Shown: piece by piece, positions 1 through 5,346 of the stretch
How the letters are laid out: every line of letters begins with the position of its first letter
Numbering within the stretch: the first letter of the stretch is position 1
Source: Planctomycetota bacterium
GTDB lineage: Bacteria > Planctomycetota > Phycisphaerae > WQYP01
DNA length: 5,408 bases
Direction of reading: 5' to 3'
Assembly (NCBI GenBank): GCA_021818565.1
Contig: JAKATV010000189.1
Span: forward strand, 1-5,408
Notes under the pieces: model-generated
The model's database searches: none
Seen by the model: the letters and a program-made list of their open reading frames with translations, nothing else
What the model was told of the DNA's origin: nothing
Program-made: the position numbers and the translations under genes

Positions 1-293
1 CTGCGCCGATCCTGATGCGTTACACAGCCAAATAATATCGCGTTGCTTTTATCCGTTGCGACAACGCCGGGACAGAAGCTGTCCAACGTGATGGCGTCAA
101 TCTGGTGATGCGAATCGGTTATGCGGTTTATCGCCTTACGGAGGCTTTTTAAAAGTGTTGCCGCAGGGATTTCAACTTCCGCACCATGGAAAAGGCTAGA
201 CACCTCCACCTTCTCGAGGTGTTTCATGGTGCCGCTTTTACATAAGGCCGCCTTAATGGAGGATGAGCCAACATCCAGAGCCAGAACTTTCAT
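1..293 (-). CDS. FGGY-family carbohydrate kinase, N-terminal part (cut by window edge)
   Basis: Partial gene: 97 codons from the ATG at 293, still open at the left edge, so the C-terminal three quarters of a roughly 450-500-residue family protein lie outside. FGGY kinases phosphorylate sugars or polyols with ATP in the cytoplasm. What shows it is the N-terminal phosphate-1 loop LALDVGSSSIKAAL (residues 4-17, Asp7 and Gly9), typical of the actin/hexokinase ATPase fold. At residues 93-97 comes HQDRR, in the place of the family's W-x-D-x-R substrate-site motif, with His where Trp is usual. The start is supported by GGAG five bases upstream. It lies 20 bp downstream of miaA on the same strand and is probably co-transcribed with it. 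The sugar substrate cannot be told from this part; a xylulokinase/gluconokinase-like enzyme is the general guess. Confidence 0.8.
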   Translation of the reverse strand, partial: MKVLALDVGSSSIKAALCKSGTMKHLEKVEVSSLFHGAEVEIPAATLLKSLRKAINRITDSHHQIDAITLDSFCPGVVATDKSNAILFGCVTHQDRR

Positions 294-298
294 AGGCA

Positions 299-302
299 CT
301 CC
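299..302 (-). promoter_or_regulatory. Ribosome binding site (GGAG) of the FGGY kinase
   Basis: GGAG on the minus strand with a 5-base spacer to the ATG at 293. It sits in the 20-bp gap after the miaA TAA stop (314-316), preceded by an A/T-rich run. It fixes the kinase start. There is no room for a terminator between the two genes. Confidence 0.6.
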
Positions 303-313
303 AAAAAATAAAA

Positions 314-1270
314 TTACGCCGAAACTTCAGGTTCCACGAGTTTTTCCAGCACATGTCCGGCCAATTCCGCCGCAGGTTGTTGGGGCGAGGCGGTCAACCA
401 ACTCACGCCGTCAAAGCGCTTCAGCCAGGTGCGCTGCAATTTGGCCAGGTGCCGGGTCTGAATTTTAATTTGTTCCACAGCCTCATCCAGTGGTAGTGCT
501 CCGTTGAGATATTCAATCATCTGCTTATAGCCCACCGCTTCGCGGGCCTGCATGGATAAACCTTTGGGGTGCTCCAACAACCTGCGAACTTCCTGTAATA
601 ATCCCTGCTCCAGCATCAGGCCCACGCGCTGATTAATACGCCGATTCAAGTCGGCTTTTTCCCTCGTCACACCGATGATACGGTAATTCAGTTGCGGGCG
701 ACCGGCCTGCCATTGCGTTTGCAGCGTGCTAATACCCACGCCGGTTATTTGAAAAACTTCCAATGCACGGATAATGCGTCGCAAATCATTGCGGTGAATC
801 CGTTGCGCGGCCACCGGATCCACCTGTGTCAATTGCCGATGAAGTTCAGCGGAGCCGGACTTTTCCGCCTCTGCCGCCAGAGCTTTTCTAATTTCCATAT
901 TGGCCGCCGGGCCTTCAAAAAGCCCTTCCAAAATCGCTCGCAAATAAAGCACGGTGCCGGCCACCAGGATCAGCGGGCGATTCTCCGTGCGGTGCTGCCG
1001 CATAATGGGTTCAGCCATCGCCGCAAAGCGGGCCGCGGAAAAAGACTCCCATGGATCAGCCACATCAATCATGGTATGAGGTATGGTTGCTTGAACTGTG
1101 CGTGAGGGTTTGGCGGTGCCAATATCCATGCCCCGATAAACCTGCATGGAATCGACGGCCATAATCGTGGCGGGCCGCGCATCGGAATGATGCCAGCGCG
1201 TCGCAATCGCTTCAGCAAGCTCCGATTTTCCGGCAGCCGTGCAACCAACAATGACAAGAAGCTTTTCCAT
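314..1270 (-). CDS. miaA: tRNA dimethylallyltransferase (tRNA delta(2)-isopentenylpyrophosphate transferase)
   Basis: MiaA transfers a dimethylallyl group from DMAPP to N6 of A37 in tRNAs that read U-starting codons, the first step towards i6A/ms2i6A. The protein is cytoplasmic and 318 aa, the usual family length. Visible motifs in order: P-loop GCTAAGKS (residues 9-16); DSMQVYRGMDIGTAKP (40-55) with the conserved Asp and the tRNA/DMAPP-site signature; HTMIDVADPWESFSAARF (65-82); AGTVLYL (104-110), a variant of GGTGLYL; IHRNDLRRIIRALEV (158-172); QAREAVGYKQ (241-250); and the C-terminal QTRHLAKLQRTW (271-282). Usual residues are changed in places (P to R in IHPND, R to L in AKRQ), but the ATP and DMAPP motifs are intact, so it should be active. 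The ATG at 1270 is the only possible start: an in-frame TGA lies upstream with no other start codon between, and the P-loop begins at residue 9. No Shine-Dalgarno is visible. The kinase gene follows 20 bp downstream. Confidence 0.97.
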   Translation of the reverse strand: MEKLLVIVGCTAAGKSELAEAIATRWHHSDARPATIMAVDSMQVYRGMDIGTAKPSRTVQATIPHTMIDVADPWESFSAARFAAMAEPIMRQHRTENRPLILVAGTVLYLRAILEGLFEGPAANMEIRKALAAEAEKSGSAELHRQLTQVDPVAAQRIHRNDLRRIIRALEVFQITGVGISTLQTQWQAGRPQLNYRIIGVTREKADLNRRINQRVGLMLEQGLLQEVRRLLEHPKGLSMQAREAVGYKQMIEYLNGALPLDEAVEQIKIQTRHLAKLQRTWLKRFDGVSWLTASPQQPAAELAGHVLEKLVEPEVSA

Positions 1271-1276
1271 ACCCGA

Positions 1277-1282
1277 AGTATA
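1277..1282 (-). promoter_or_regulatory. Possible -10 element for miaA (TATACT), leaderless candidate
   Basis: On the minus strand TATACT ends 6 bases before the miaA ATG; an overlapping TATTAT occupies 1280-1285. A start 6-7 bases past TATACT would fall on the ATG itself, which fits the lack of a Shine-Dalgarno. No good -35 hexamer stands at 16-18 bp; a TTGAAT at 1311-1316 is too far away. Seen by eye only. Confidence 0.3.
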
Positions 1283-1336
1283 ATACCGTAATCGCCAGTA
1301 CGTGCAGAGAATTCAATATGGATCGCCGGACGGTCG

Positions 1337-1342
1337 TATAAT
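1337..1342 (+). promoter_or_regulatory. -10 element (TATAAT) of the rightward lipoprotein gene
   Basis: A perfect consensus TATAAT lies 29 bp before the ATG at 1372 and would give a leader of about 22 bases. The -35 region is poor: bases 1314-1319 (17-bp spacing) read CAATAT, and the better-looking TTCAAT at 1312-1317 is 19 bp away. It shares the 101-bp divergent spacer with the miaA start. Confidence 0.5.
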
Positions 1343-1360
1343 GCCTGATAAATAAACTTG

Positions 1361-1364
1361 GGAG
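1361..1364 (+). promoter_or_regulatory. Ribosome binding site (GGAG) of the lipoprotein gene
   Basis: GGAG with a 7-base spacer to the ATG at 1372, ideal placing. It supports this start and argues that the rightward frame, not the overlapping leftward open frames, is the real gene here. Confidence 0.65.
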
Positions 1365-1371
1365 CAATAAC

Positions 1372-1926
1372 ATGACTTGTGGCCCATTCCATCGGTTGGC
1401 AGTTCGTCGGCTGGCTGTTTTGGCGGGATGCGTGCTTGCAACCGGAGCGGCGGTAACCATGGCCGGCTGCTCCTATTGGCCCGCAGTACGCGAGTCTTAC
1501 AGTCAACGCGTGCGGGTACTTGATGGTCCGGTCGCAGCCCCCGCGAAGCTGGTGGCCGTGCAGGCCCGAGTGGTTAAATTGCGCTACCCGCACTTTGGGT
1601 TGAAAACCACATCGTCGCAGAACATAGATGTGGACACGCGGGTTCCAACGCCCGTAACTGACAGAAAACACAAGCCTGACCATTACATCAACAGCGAGCC
1701 TGACAACGATGATGTGTCGTTTATTTCGCACCGTGTTTTTATCACGGCGATGGCCTATTTAAAGATTGTTGGCGGGAAAGTGCCGCACCATTCTTTCGCG
1801 CGATACATTGATCTGGATTTTGGTAATGACCAGATTATGGAATATTACCTGAGCGTCGGTAGAGTGGTAACCCTACGCTTTACTCCCGGCGGTCGTCTTT
1901 ATGATATTCCCCACGCGCCGCCCTGA
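1372..1926 (+). CDS. Hypothetical lipoprotein of unknown function
   Basis: I do not recognise this 184-aa protein. It starts with a basic n-region (HRLAVRR, residues 7-13), a hydrophobic stretch (14-32) and a lipobox TMAGC with Cys33, so it should be exported and lipid-anchored. An earlier LAGC (Cys20) is too close to the arginines to be the likelier cleavage site. The mature part has no Cys, no membrane segment and no repeats; it is mixed, with an Asp/His/Lys-rich middle (about residues 99-115) and a beta-looking C-terminus around VGRVVTLRFTPGGRLYDI (162-179). That last part vaguely recalls the closing strands of BamE/SmpA-like lipoproteins, but the likeness is too weak to name it. The gene stands alone on the plus strand between two leftward blocks, with its own TATAAT and GGAG, and ends 5 bp from the rsmE stop. 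Its reality rests on the signal peptide, ribosome binding site and promoter. Confidence 0.8.
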   Translation: MTCGPFHRLAVRRLAVLAGCVLATGAAVTMAGCSYWPAVRESYSQRVRVLDGPVAAPAKLVAVQARVVKLRYPHFGLKTTSSQNIDVDTRVPTPVTDRKHKPDHYINSEPDNDDVSFISHRVFITAMAYLKIVGGKVPHHSFARYIDLDFGNDQIMEYYLSVGRVVTLRFTPGGRLYDIPHAPP

Positions 1927-1931
1927 ACATT

Positions 1932-2693
1932 TTATCTTCTCTGATTTTCCACTTTGCCCAAGACGGACTGCGTGATTGCGGCGGCGGCGGTGGCGGCGGT
2001 TTCGATTCGCAGGATGTTATTTCCCAAACTTACCGGTGCCGTATGTCGGCCCAGGAGTTCCTCCTCCTCCACGCTCCATCCACCTTCCGGGCCGATCATT
2101 ACAGTTATCCGGGAGTATGCGGGAGCCATGGGCCTTGCGGCTCGTTCTGACTGCCACAGTGCCAGGCGTTGCGCTAAGTCTTGTTTGGCATCAACCTGTG
2201 TCCATATTATCGTTCCCGCCTCCGCGCTTTCCAGAAGCTGCCGGGGAGTTCGCGGAACTTCGATTGCCAGTACGCGCGATCGTCCGCATTGTTTGGCCGA
2301 TTCAACCGCCAGGCGACTCCACTTCTCCAATTTTTTTGCATCCGCGATGGGATGTACCACGCTGTAACGGCAATCCAGCCAGAGCAGGCCGGCGGCACCC
2401 AGTTGGCTGATATGCTCAAGGAGTTGATGGGCTCGATCAGCCTTGGGAATGGCTGTGGCTATTGTCAGGCTGTACGCAGGTGGTGCCTCAACCATGATCG
2501 GACTGGTTAGCCTGTAAAATAGGTGTTTTCTTTCAAAGCTGATATTTGCCGAAGCATAGTGGCCACAGCCGTCAAAAAGAATCACCGATTGGCCATGATC
2601 CAAGCGCAACACATCGCGGGCATGATGGGCCTGATCATCCGGCAATTCACCGAAATCCATCAGCGGTGAAACATAAAAGCGTGGCAGGCTCAT
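1932..2693 (-). CDS. rsmE: 16S rRNA (uracil-1498-N3)-methyltransferase, RsmE family
   Basis: A SPOUT-fold methyltransferase, normally a dimer, that makes m3U1498 in 16S rRNA with SAM. It is 253 aa, normal for the family. An N-terminal PUA-like part carries HHARDVLR (residues 23-30) and VILFDGCG (37-44). The SPOUT part carries IPKADRAHQLLEHISQLGA (82-100), ESAKQCGRSR (131-140), IGPEGGWSVEEEE (200-212) and the knot motif LGNNILRIETA (223-233). In the family the knot reads LGxRILRxETA; here Asn226 replaces the usual Arg. The Gly-rich SAM loop and the ETA motif are intact, so function is likely kept. The ATG at 2693 is 11 bp after the stop of the upstream methyltransferase gene, with only a weak AAGAG upstream that overlaps that stop region, which suggests translational coupling. 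It is the last gene of a four-gene leftward cluster. Confidence 0.95.
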   Translation of the reverse strand: MSLPRFYVSPLMDFGELPDDQAHHARDVLRLDHGQSVILFDGCGHYASANISFERKHLFYRLTSPIMVEAPPAYSLTIATAIPKADRAHQLLEHISQLGAAGLLWLDCRYSVVHPIADAKKLEKWSRLAVESAKQCGRSRVLAIEVPRTPRQLLESAEAGTIIWTQVDAKQDLAQRLALWQSERAARPMAPAYSRITVMIGPEGGWSVEEEELLGRHTAPVSLGNNILRIETAATAAAAITQSVLGKVENQRR

Positions 2694-2704
2694 GACAGCA
2701 ACTC

Positions 2705-3445
2705 TTATTGAATGACAACTTTTGGTAACACCTTCGATGCGCTGATTCGGCGCAGCACTAGCAAATCCGCATCAGAATTAATGCCTGAAGGCCCCGTCCA
2801 ATGCAGCACGGAATTGGCAATGCGAAATCCGCGTTCCACCGCAACGGGGGGAAAATCCGCCGCGCTGTTTCGCTGTGGATCACTGATCCATACCACGCCC
2901 TGCGGGGCCAGCAGATGATCAATAGCATCCAGCAGAATGGGATGCAGCCGCCGTTCATACAACACATCGGACGCAATGATCCAATCAAATTGTTCGTCGA
3001 TCGGTTCCCGCCAATCCATTTGGCGGGCCGTCGCGAGATGCGGAGGAATCTTGTTGCAATTGGCATTGAAAGCTGCAAAATCAACGGCCTCGGGATCATA
3101 ATCGGTGAAGGTCACGTGCCAGCCGCGCATCGCGGCGGCGATACCGGCAATGCCCAGCCCACAGCCCAGTTCAATCGCCCGCGGCGGCACAGAGTCCGGC
3201 CGCGGTGAAAAGGTCGGCGGCGCATCCTCACTGTTTAAAATATGCTCCGCCAGCATGAGGCTGCTGGGCCAGATCACCGGCCAATAAGGCAAGTAATTAT
3301 CTTTTTTGTAGCGTGCTTCAACCGTCGGATCATCCAGTAGTGAATCAGGGTCGGCCGGCGAAAAAATTTCCAACTGATGCGTTCCGGCCATTAACTGATG
3401 AAGCCGGATCGGATAACGGGATTGCAGGGATGGCCGCTGTGTCAT
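2705..3445 (-). CDS. Class I SAM-dependent methyltransferase, METTL20/ETF-beta lysine methyltransferase type (Methyltransf_16-like)
   Basis: A cytoplasmic seven-beta-strand methyltransferase of 246 aa. Features in order: KDNYLPYWPVIWPSSLMLAE (residues 48-67), the W-P-rich entry helix of the METTL20/PrmA-related group; motif I ELGCGLGIAG (92-101), which binds SAM; TDYD (114-117), the acidic end of strand 2; MDW (143-145); and SDVLYERRLHPIL (159-171), where DVLY fits the D-x-x-(Y/F) post-motif II of protein lysine methyltransferases. It lacks the NPPY of N6-adenine and glutamine methyltransferases. Its start codon overlaps the stop of the upstream membrane-protein gene as ATGA (3442-3445), and no Shine-Dalgarno is seen, so translation is probably coupled. 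rsmE follows 11 bp downstream. In many bacteria prmA (ribosomal protein L11 methyltransferase) stands next to rsmE, so this relative may hold a similar slot. The substrate is unknown; ETF-beta or a ribosomal protein are inferences only. Confidence 0.85.
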   Translation of the reverse strand: MTQRPSLQSRYPIRLHQLMAGTHQLEIFSPADPDSLLDDPTVEARYKKDNYLPYWPVIWPSSLMLAEHILNSEDAPPTFSPRPDSVPPRAIELGCGLGIAGIAAAMRGWHVTFTDYDPEAVDFAAFNANCNKIPPHLATARQMDWREPIDEQFDWIIASDVLYERRLHPILLDAIDHLLAPQGVVWISDPQRNSAADFPPVAVERGFRIANSVLHWTGPSGINSDADLLVLRRISASKVLPKVVIQ

Positions 3446-4020
3446 GGGTGGGTACCCGATACGGACGTTGCTGGCGCGGTGGCGGGGGATTTGGAAGTTG
3501 CCGTCGGCATTGTGCTTGGGCCTGCATGGTGCGTGGTAAGAATGATCGTGGCCACAATACCGATAAACAATACAATGGCTGTGGCTATAACAAACCGAGT
3601 CCAGGGGGATAAATTTAAGCCTTCAACGGGGTCATCCACGCCGGATTTTTTCCGCGGAGCCAGCAGCGGATCATACGCCAGCATGGATTGTTCATCGGCC
3701 CCGCCAAGCGTGGCGGCCTCAATCTGAATCGCGGCGGCAAGGCGCGCCCATACATCCGCGGGCATAGGTAATTCAGCCGGCGGTTCCGCGGCGGAAGCCA
3801 AATTCTCGCCAAGTTCCGCGTTGATGTGCTGCACCAGCCATGGCATCTGATCGCTACGGGGGGCTTGATTTCGAACATATTCACGAAAGGCGCTACGGAT
3901 TCCGCGCTGTAAGGCGGTTTCCGCCACATTCGGCGTACCACTCCGACACGCCACGGTGTACAGCGCATTGCGGTGGGCTTCCAGTAATTCCAGAAATTTG
4001 CGTCCGGCGGATTCAATCAT
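3442..4020 (-). CDS. Single-pass membrane protein with a degenerate sigma-region-2-like N-terminus
   Basis: I do not recognise a named family for this 192-aa protein. Residues 8-50, with FLELLEAHRNALYTVA and AETALQRGIRSAFREYV, follow the helix pattern of region 2 of ECF sigma factors (F..LY..hr..LY.vA then AEd.vQe.F..a.r), but the acidic and aromatic core-binding positions are mostly lost and there is no region 4. A charged, Pro-rich linker follows (about 51-140, including PMPADVWARLAAAIQIE). One hydrophobic helix spans about 142-163 (VIATAIVLFIGIVATII). A Thr/Ser/Pro/Ala-rich tail (164-192) completes it. The RKK at 123-125 suggests the N-terminus stays in the cytoplasm. That layout is anti-sigma-like, but there is no HxxxCxxC zinc motif. 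AGAGGA stands 12 bases before the ATG at 4020. The gene is 24 bp downstream of the TPR lipoprotein gene and overlaps the methyltransferase gene by 4 bp. The sigma likeness is by eye and could be chance. Confidence 0.8.
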   Translation of the reverse strand: MIESAGRKFLELLEAHRNALYTVACRSGTPNVAETALQRGIRSAFREYVRNQAPRSDQMPWLVQHINAELGENLASAAEPPAELPMPADVWARLAAAIQIEAATLGGADEQSMLAYDPLLAPRKKSGVDDPVEGLNLSPWTRFVIATAIVLFIGIVATIILTTHHAGPSTMPTATSKSPATAPATSVSGTHP

Positions 4021-4032
4021 CAGCGTGTTCCA

Positions 4033-4038
4033 TCCTCT
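4033..4038 (-). promoter_or_regulatory. Ribosome binding site (AGAGGA) of the membrane-protein gene
   Basis: AGAGGA on the minus strand lies 12 bases before the ATG at 4020, a long spacer. A nearer GGA (9-base spacer) is the alternative. It sits in the 24-bp gap after the TPR gene's TAA. An ATG inside this stretch is out of frame, so the start at 4020 stands. Confidence 0.45.
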
Positions 4039-4044
4039 GATGGA

Positions 4045-4734
4045 TTACCGGGTGGCCGGTTGGGTCGCCGGCAGTGGGGCGGCCAACGCCTCGGAAATCG
4101 TTACGCCGTCATGCTGCATTTTTTCCACCAGGCCCGGCATGGTCGGATCCAGTTGATAAATGCGGATGTATAGCGCCCGGGCATCCTGCTTGCGGCCAAC
4201 GCTGTCATCGAACCCGGCAACCTGCATAAGGACTTCGGGATTCGATGGGGCCATTGCCGCAGCTTTCGCGAAATTAACGCGCGCGTCATCAAGATCGCCA
4301 ATACGTTTATAAAACCGCGCCACACGCAAGCGTCCAGTGACGCGGCCGGTAAGTTCCGCATCACGTTCCAGAAAATTCATCGCCTCATTGGGCCGCCCGG
4401 CGCGGATGAGCGCTTCGGCCAGGGCACTTTTCACATGACCGAAATTGGGATCAACCGTCCAGGCGGTTTTATAGTGGAACGCCGCCTCCTGATAACGGGC
4501 CAGCATGTAATCCGATGCGCCGGCATAGTAATTGGCGCGGGGATCAGCGGGGTTGTATTTCAACGCGTCATTGAATTTCACCAGGGCCGATTGATAATCG
4601 CCCCGATGATAGAGAGATAAGCCCTGATTGCGTAATTTCATGGCGGAACTTTCACATCCCGCCAGTAACATCGCACTTGTGGCAAGCACAAGCAGGCCCA
4701 TCCGTGACCAGTGTTTTGAACGCCGAATTTCCAT
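4045..4734 (-). CDS. TPR-repeat lipoprotein
   Basis: A 229-aa exported lipoprotein made almost wholly of tetratricopeptide repeats, which are protein-protein interaction modules. The signal peptide has a basic start (RRSKHWSR), a hydrophobic core and the lipobox LLAGC, with Cys27 as the lipidated residue. Five 33-34-residue TPR units follow: 33-66 (ending ALKYNPADP), 67-100 (ending AWTVDPNFG), 101-134 (weaker), 135-167 (ending AAAMAPSNP) and 168-201 (ending IYQLDPTMP). A short Ala/Pro/Thr-rich tail ends PATQPATR. Positions 8, 20, 27 and 32 of the repeats keep the usual Gly/Ala/Pro pattern in units 1, 2, 4 and 5. A strong AGGAG 9 bases upstream fixes the ATG at 4734. It is the first gene of the leftward cluster. 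Such proteins can act like PilF/BamD-type scaffolds at a membrane, but no specific partner can be read here. Confidence 0.93.
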   Translation of the reverse strand: MEIRRSKHWSRMGLLVLATSAMLLAGCESSAMKLRNQGLSLYHRGDYQSALVKFNDALKYNPADPRANYYAGASDYMLARYQEAAFHYKTAWTVDPNFGHVKSALAEALIRAGRPNEAMNFLERDAELTGRVTGRLRVARFYKRIGDLDDARVNFAKAAAMAPSNPEVLMQVAGFDDSVGRKQDARALYIRIYQLDPTMPGLVEKMQHDGVTISEALAAPLPATQPATR

Positions 4735-4743
4735 AAAATAGTT

Positions 4744-4748
4744 CTCCT
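4744..4748 (-). promoter_or_regulatory. Ribosome binding site (AGGAG) of the TPR lipoprotein
   Basis: AGGAG on the minus strand with a 9-base spacer to the ATG at 4734. It is the strongest Shine-Dalgarno in the window and sits at the head of the four-gene cluster. Confidence 0.7.
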
Positions 4749-4768
4749 GCCGTATTCTGTCATAGAAG

Positions 4769-4796
4769 ATGGTAACATTGAACCATGGTTTGGCAA
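4769..4796 (-). promoter_or_regulatory. Possible promoter of the leftward four-gene cluster
   Basis: Minus-strand TTGCCA (4791-4796) and TACCAT (4769-4774), 16 bp apart; four to five of six bases match in each box. It would start a leader of about 28 bases and overlaps the first codons of the divergent gene at 4785. It is the best pair I can find in the 50-bp spacer, but weak. Confidence 0.25.
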
Positions 4797-5207
4797 GACT
4801 TCAACGAAAAAGTTTTCAGATTTGCGGTTTTAAAGCATGTCCGTCAAACTGACATCCACTGGGATTTACTGCTGCAATTACCTGATCGGCCGCTGCTGGC
4901 AACATGGCAAATTCGCCTTGACCCGGCTGTCTGGAGCCGCCAATTTCAAGCCATTCCCGCCATTGCGATCCCGGATCACCGCCTGATCTATCTGGACTTT
5001 CAGGGCCAAATCCCCGGTGACCGCGGCCACGTTACGCACGTCGACGGCGGCATATTGAACCTTCAACGCGTTGAGGAAAATGCCATCCGCGGGATTTTGC
5101 GAGGGCATGAACTTAACGGCCCCTTGACTCTTACCCGCACAAAAAGCGACTGCGCCGATGTGTCCCAGCAATGGCAATTGAAATTCGGGGCCGCGTGTCA
5201 GACGTAG
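4785..5207 (+). CDS. Stand-alone LigD 3'-phosphoesterase-like protein (DNA polymerase LigD N-terminal domain family)
   Basis: A 140-aa cytoplasmic protein matching the phosphoesterase (PE) domain found at one end of bacterial ligase D, which trims 3' ends in non-homologous end joining. Visible landmarks: FAVLKHVRQTDIHWDLLL (residues 13-30) with His18, His25 and Asp27, in the place of the PE metal ligands His42/His48/Asp50 of Pseudomonas LigD; LATWQI (38-43); DHRLIYLDFQG (64-74) with His65 and Tyr69, spaced like His84/Tyr88; and the strand GDRGHVTHVDGG (78-89). The PE Arg52 position is Leu29 here, so the full nuclease activity is doubtful. No ligase or polymerase domain is attached, and no ku or ligase gene lies nearby. 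An in-frame TGA two codons before the ATG fixes the start. Only a weak GATGG-like ribosome site is visible. It is divergent from the TPR lipoprotein gene. Confidence 0.85.
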   Translation: MVWQDFNEKVFRFAVLKHVRQTDIHWDLLLQLPDRPLLATWQIRLDPAVWSRQFQAIPAIAIPDHRLIYLDFQGQIPGDRGHVTHVDGGILNLQRVEENAIRGILRGHELNGPLTLTRTKSDCADVSQQWQLKFGAACQT

Positions 5208-5287
5208 TGCCTGGCCGAATCTCGCTGAAGCGGCGGAAGTCGGCATCATTGACGGTCAGCGGTTTAGAAACGCGGTGTTGGGTCATT

Positions 5288-5317
5288 AGCCGTCCGGGAG
5301 TAAAAACTCTCGCGGCT
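5288..5317 (+). terminator. 12-bp hairpin with AAAA loop, possible weak terminator
   Basis: AGCCG (5288-5292) pairs with CGGCT (5313-5317), and CGGGAGT (5295-5301) pairs with ACTCTCG (5306-5312). The loop is AAAA and TC (5293-5294) bulges out. One pair is G-U when read as plus-strand RNA and becomes an A-C mismatch on the other strand, so the plus strand is favoured. It lies 80 bp after the stop of the LigD-PE-like gene. Only GATTTTG (5324-5330) follows, seven bases on, so a true rho-independent terminator is uncertain. The surrounding 5208-5408 holds no convincing gene. Confidence 0.45.
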
Positions 5318-5346
5318 GGCGTCGATTTTGTGCCCATGCGATGTGG

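Noticed and set aside
121..468. 115-aa rightward frame
   Set aside because: Antisense to the FGGY kinase start and the miaA C-terminus; composition Arg/Ser/Ala-rich with no motif.
1069..1731. 220-aa leftward open frame antisense to the lipoprotein gene and overlapping the miaA start
   Set aside because: It overlaps the certain miaA N-terminus in another frame and lies opposite a gene with a ribosome binding site, promoter and signal peptide; its translation shows no domain or natural composition.
1888..1931. GGCGG (1888-1892) / CCGCC (1918-1922) as a terminator before a T-rich stretch
   Set aside because: Only 5 pairs with a 25-base loop; too weak to call.
1954..2410. Two long rightward open frames (137 and 144 aa) opposite rsmE
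   Set aside because: They are antisense to strongly conserved RsmE motifs, rich in Arg/Ser/Pro, and have no ribosome binding site; typical shadows in GC-rich DNA.
3446..3460. Palindrome GGGTACCC just upstream of the methyltransferase start
   Set aside because: Eight bases, inside the coding end of the upstream gene; expected by chance.
5131..5286. 51-aa leftward frame starting MTQHRVSKPLTVNDADFRRF
   Set aside because: Its first half reads like natural protein with GC-rich third positions, but it runs antisense into the LigD-PE-like gene for 77 bp, has no good ribosome site and turns Arg/Ser-rich. Perhaps a gene remnant; not supportable as a gene.
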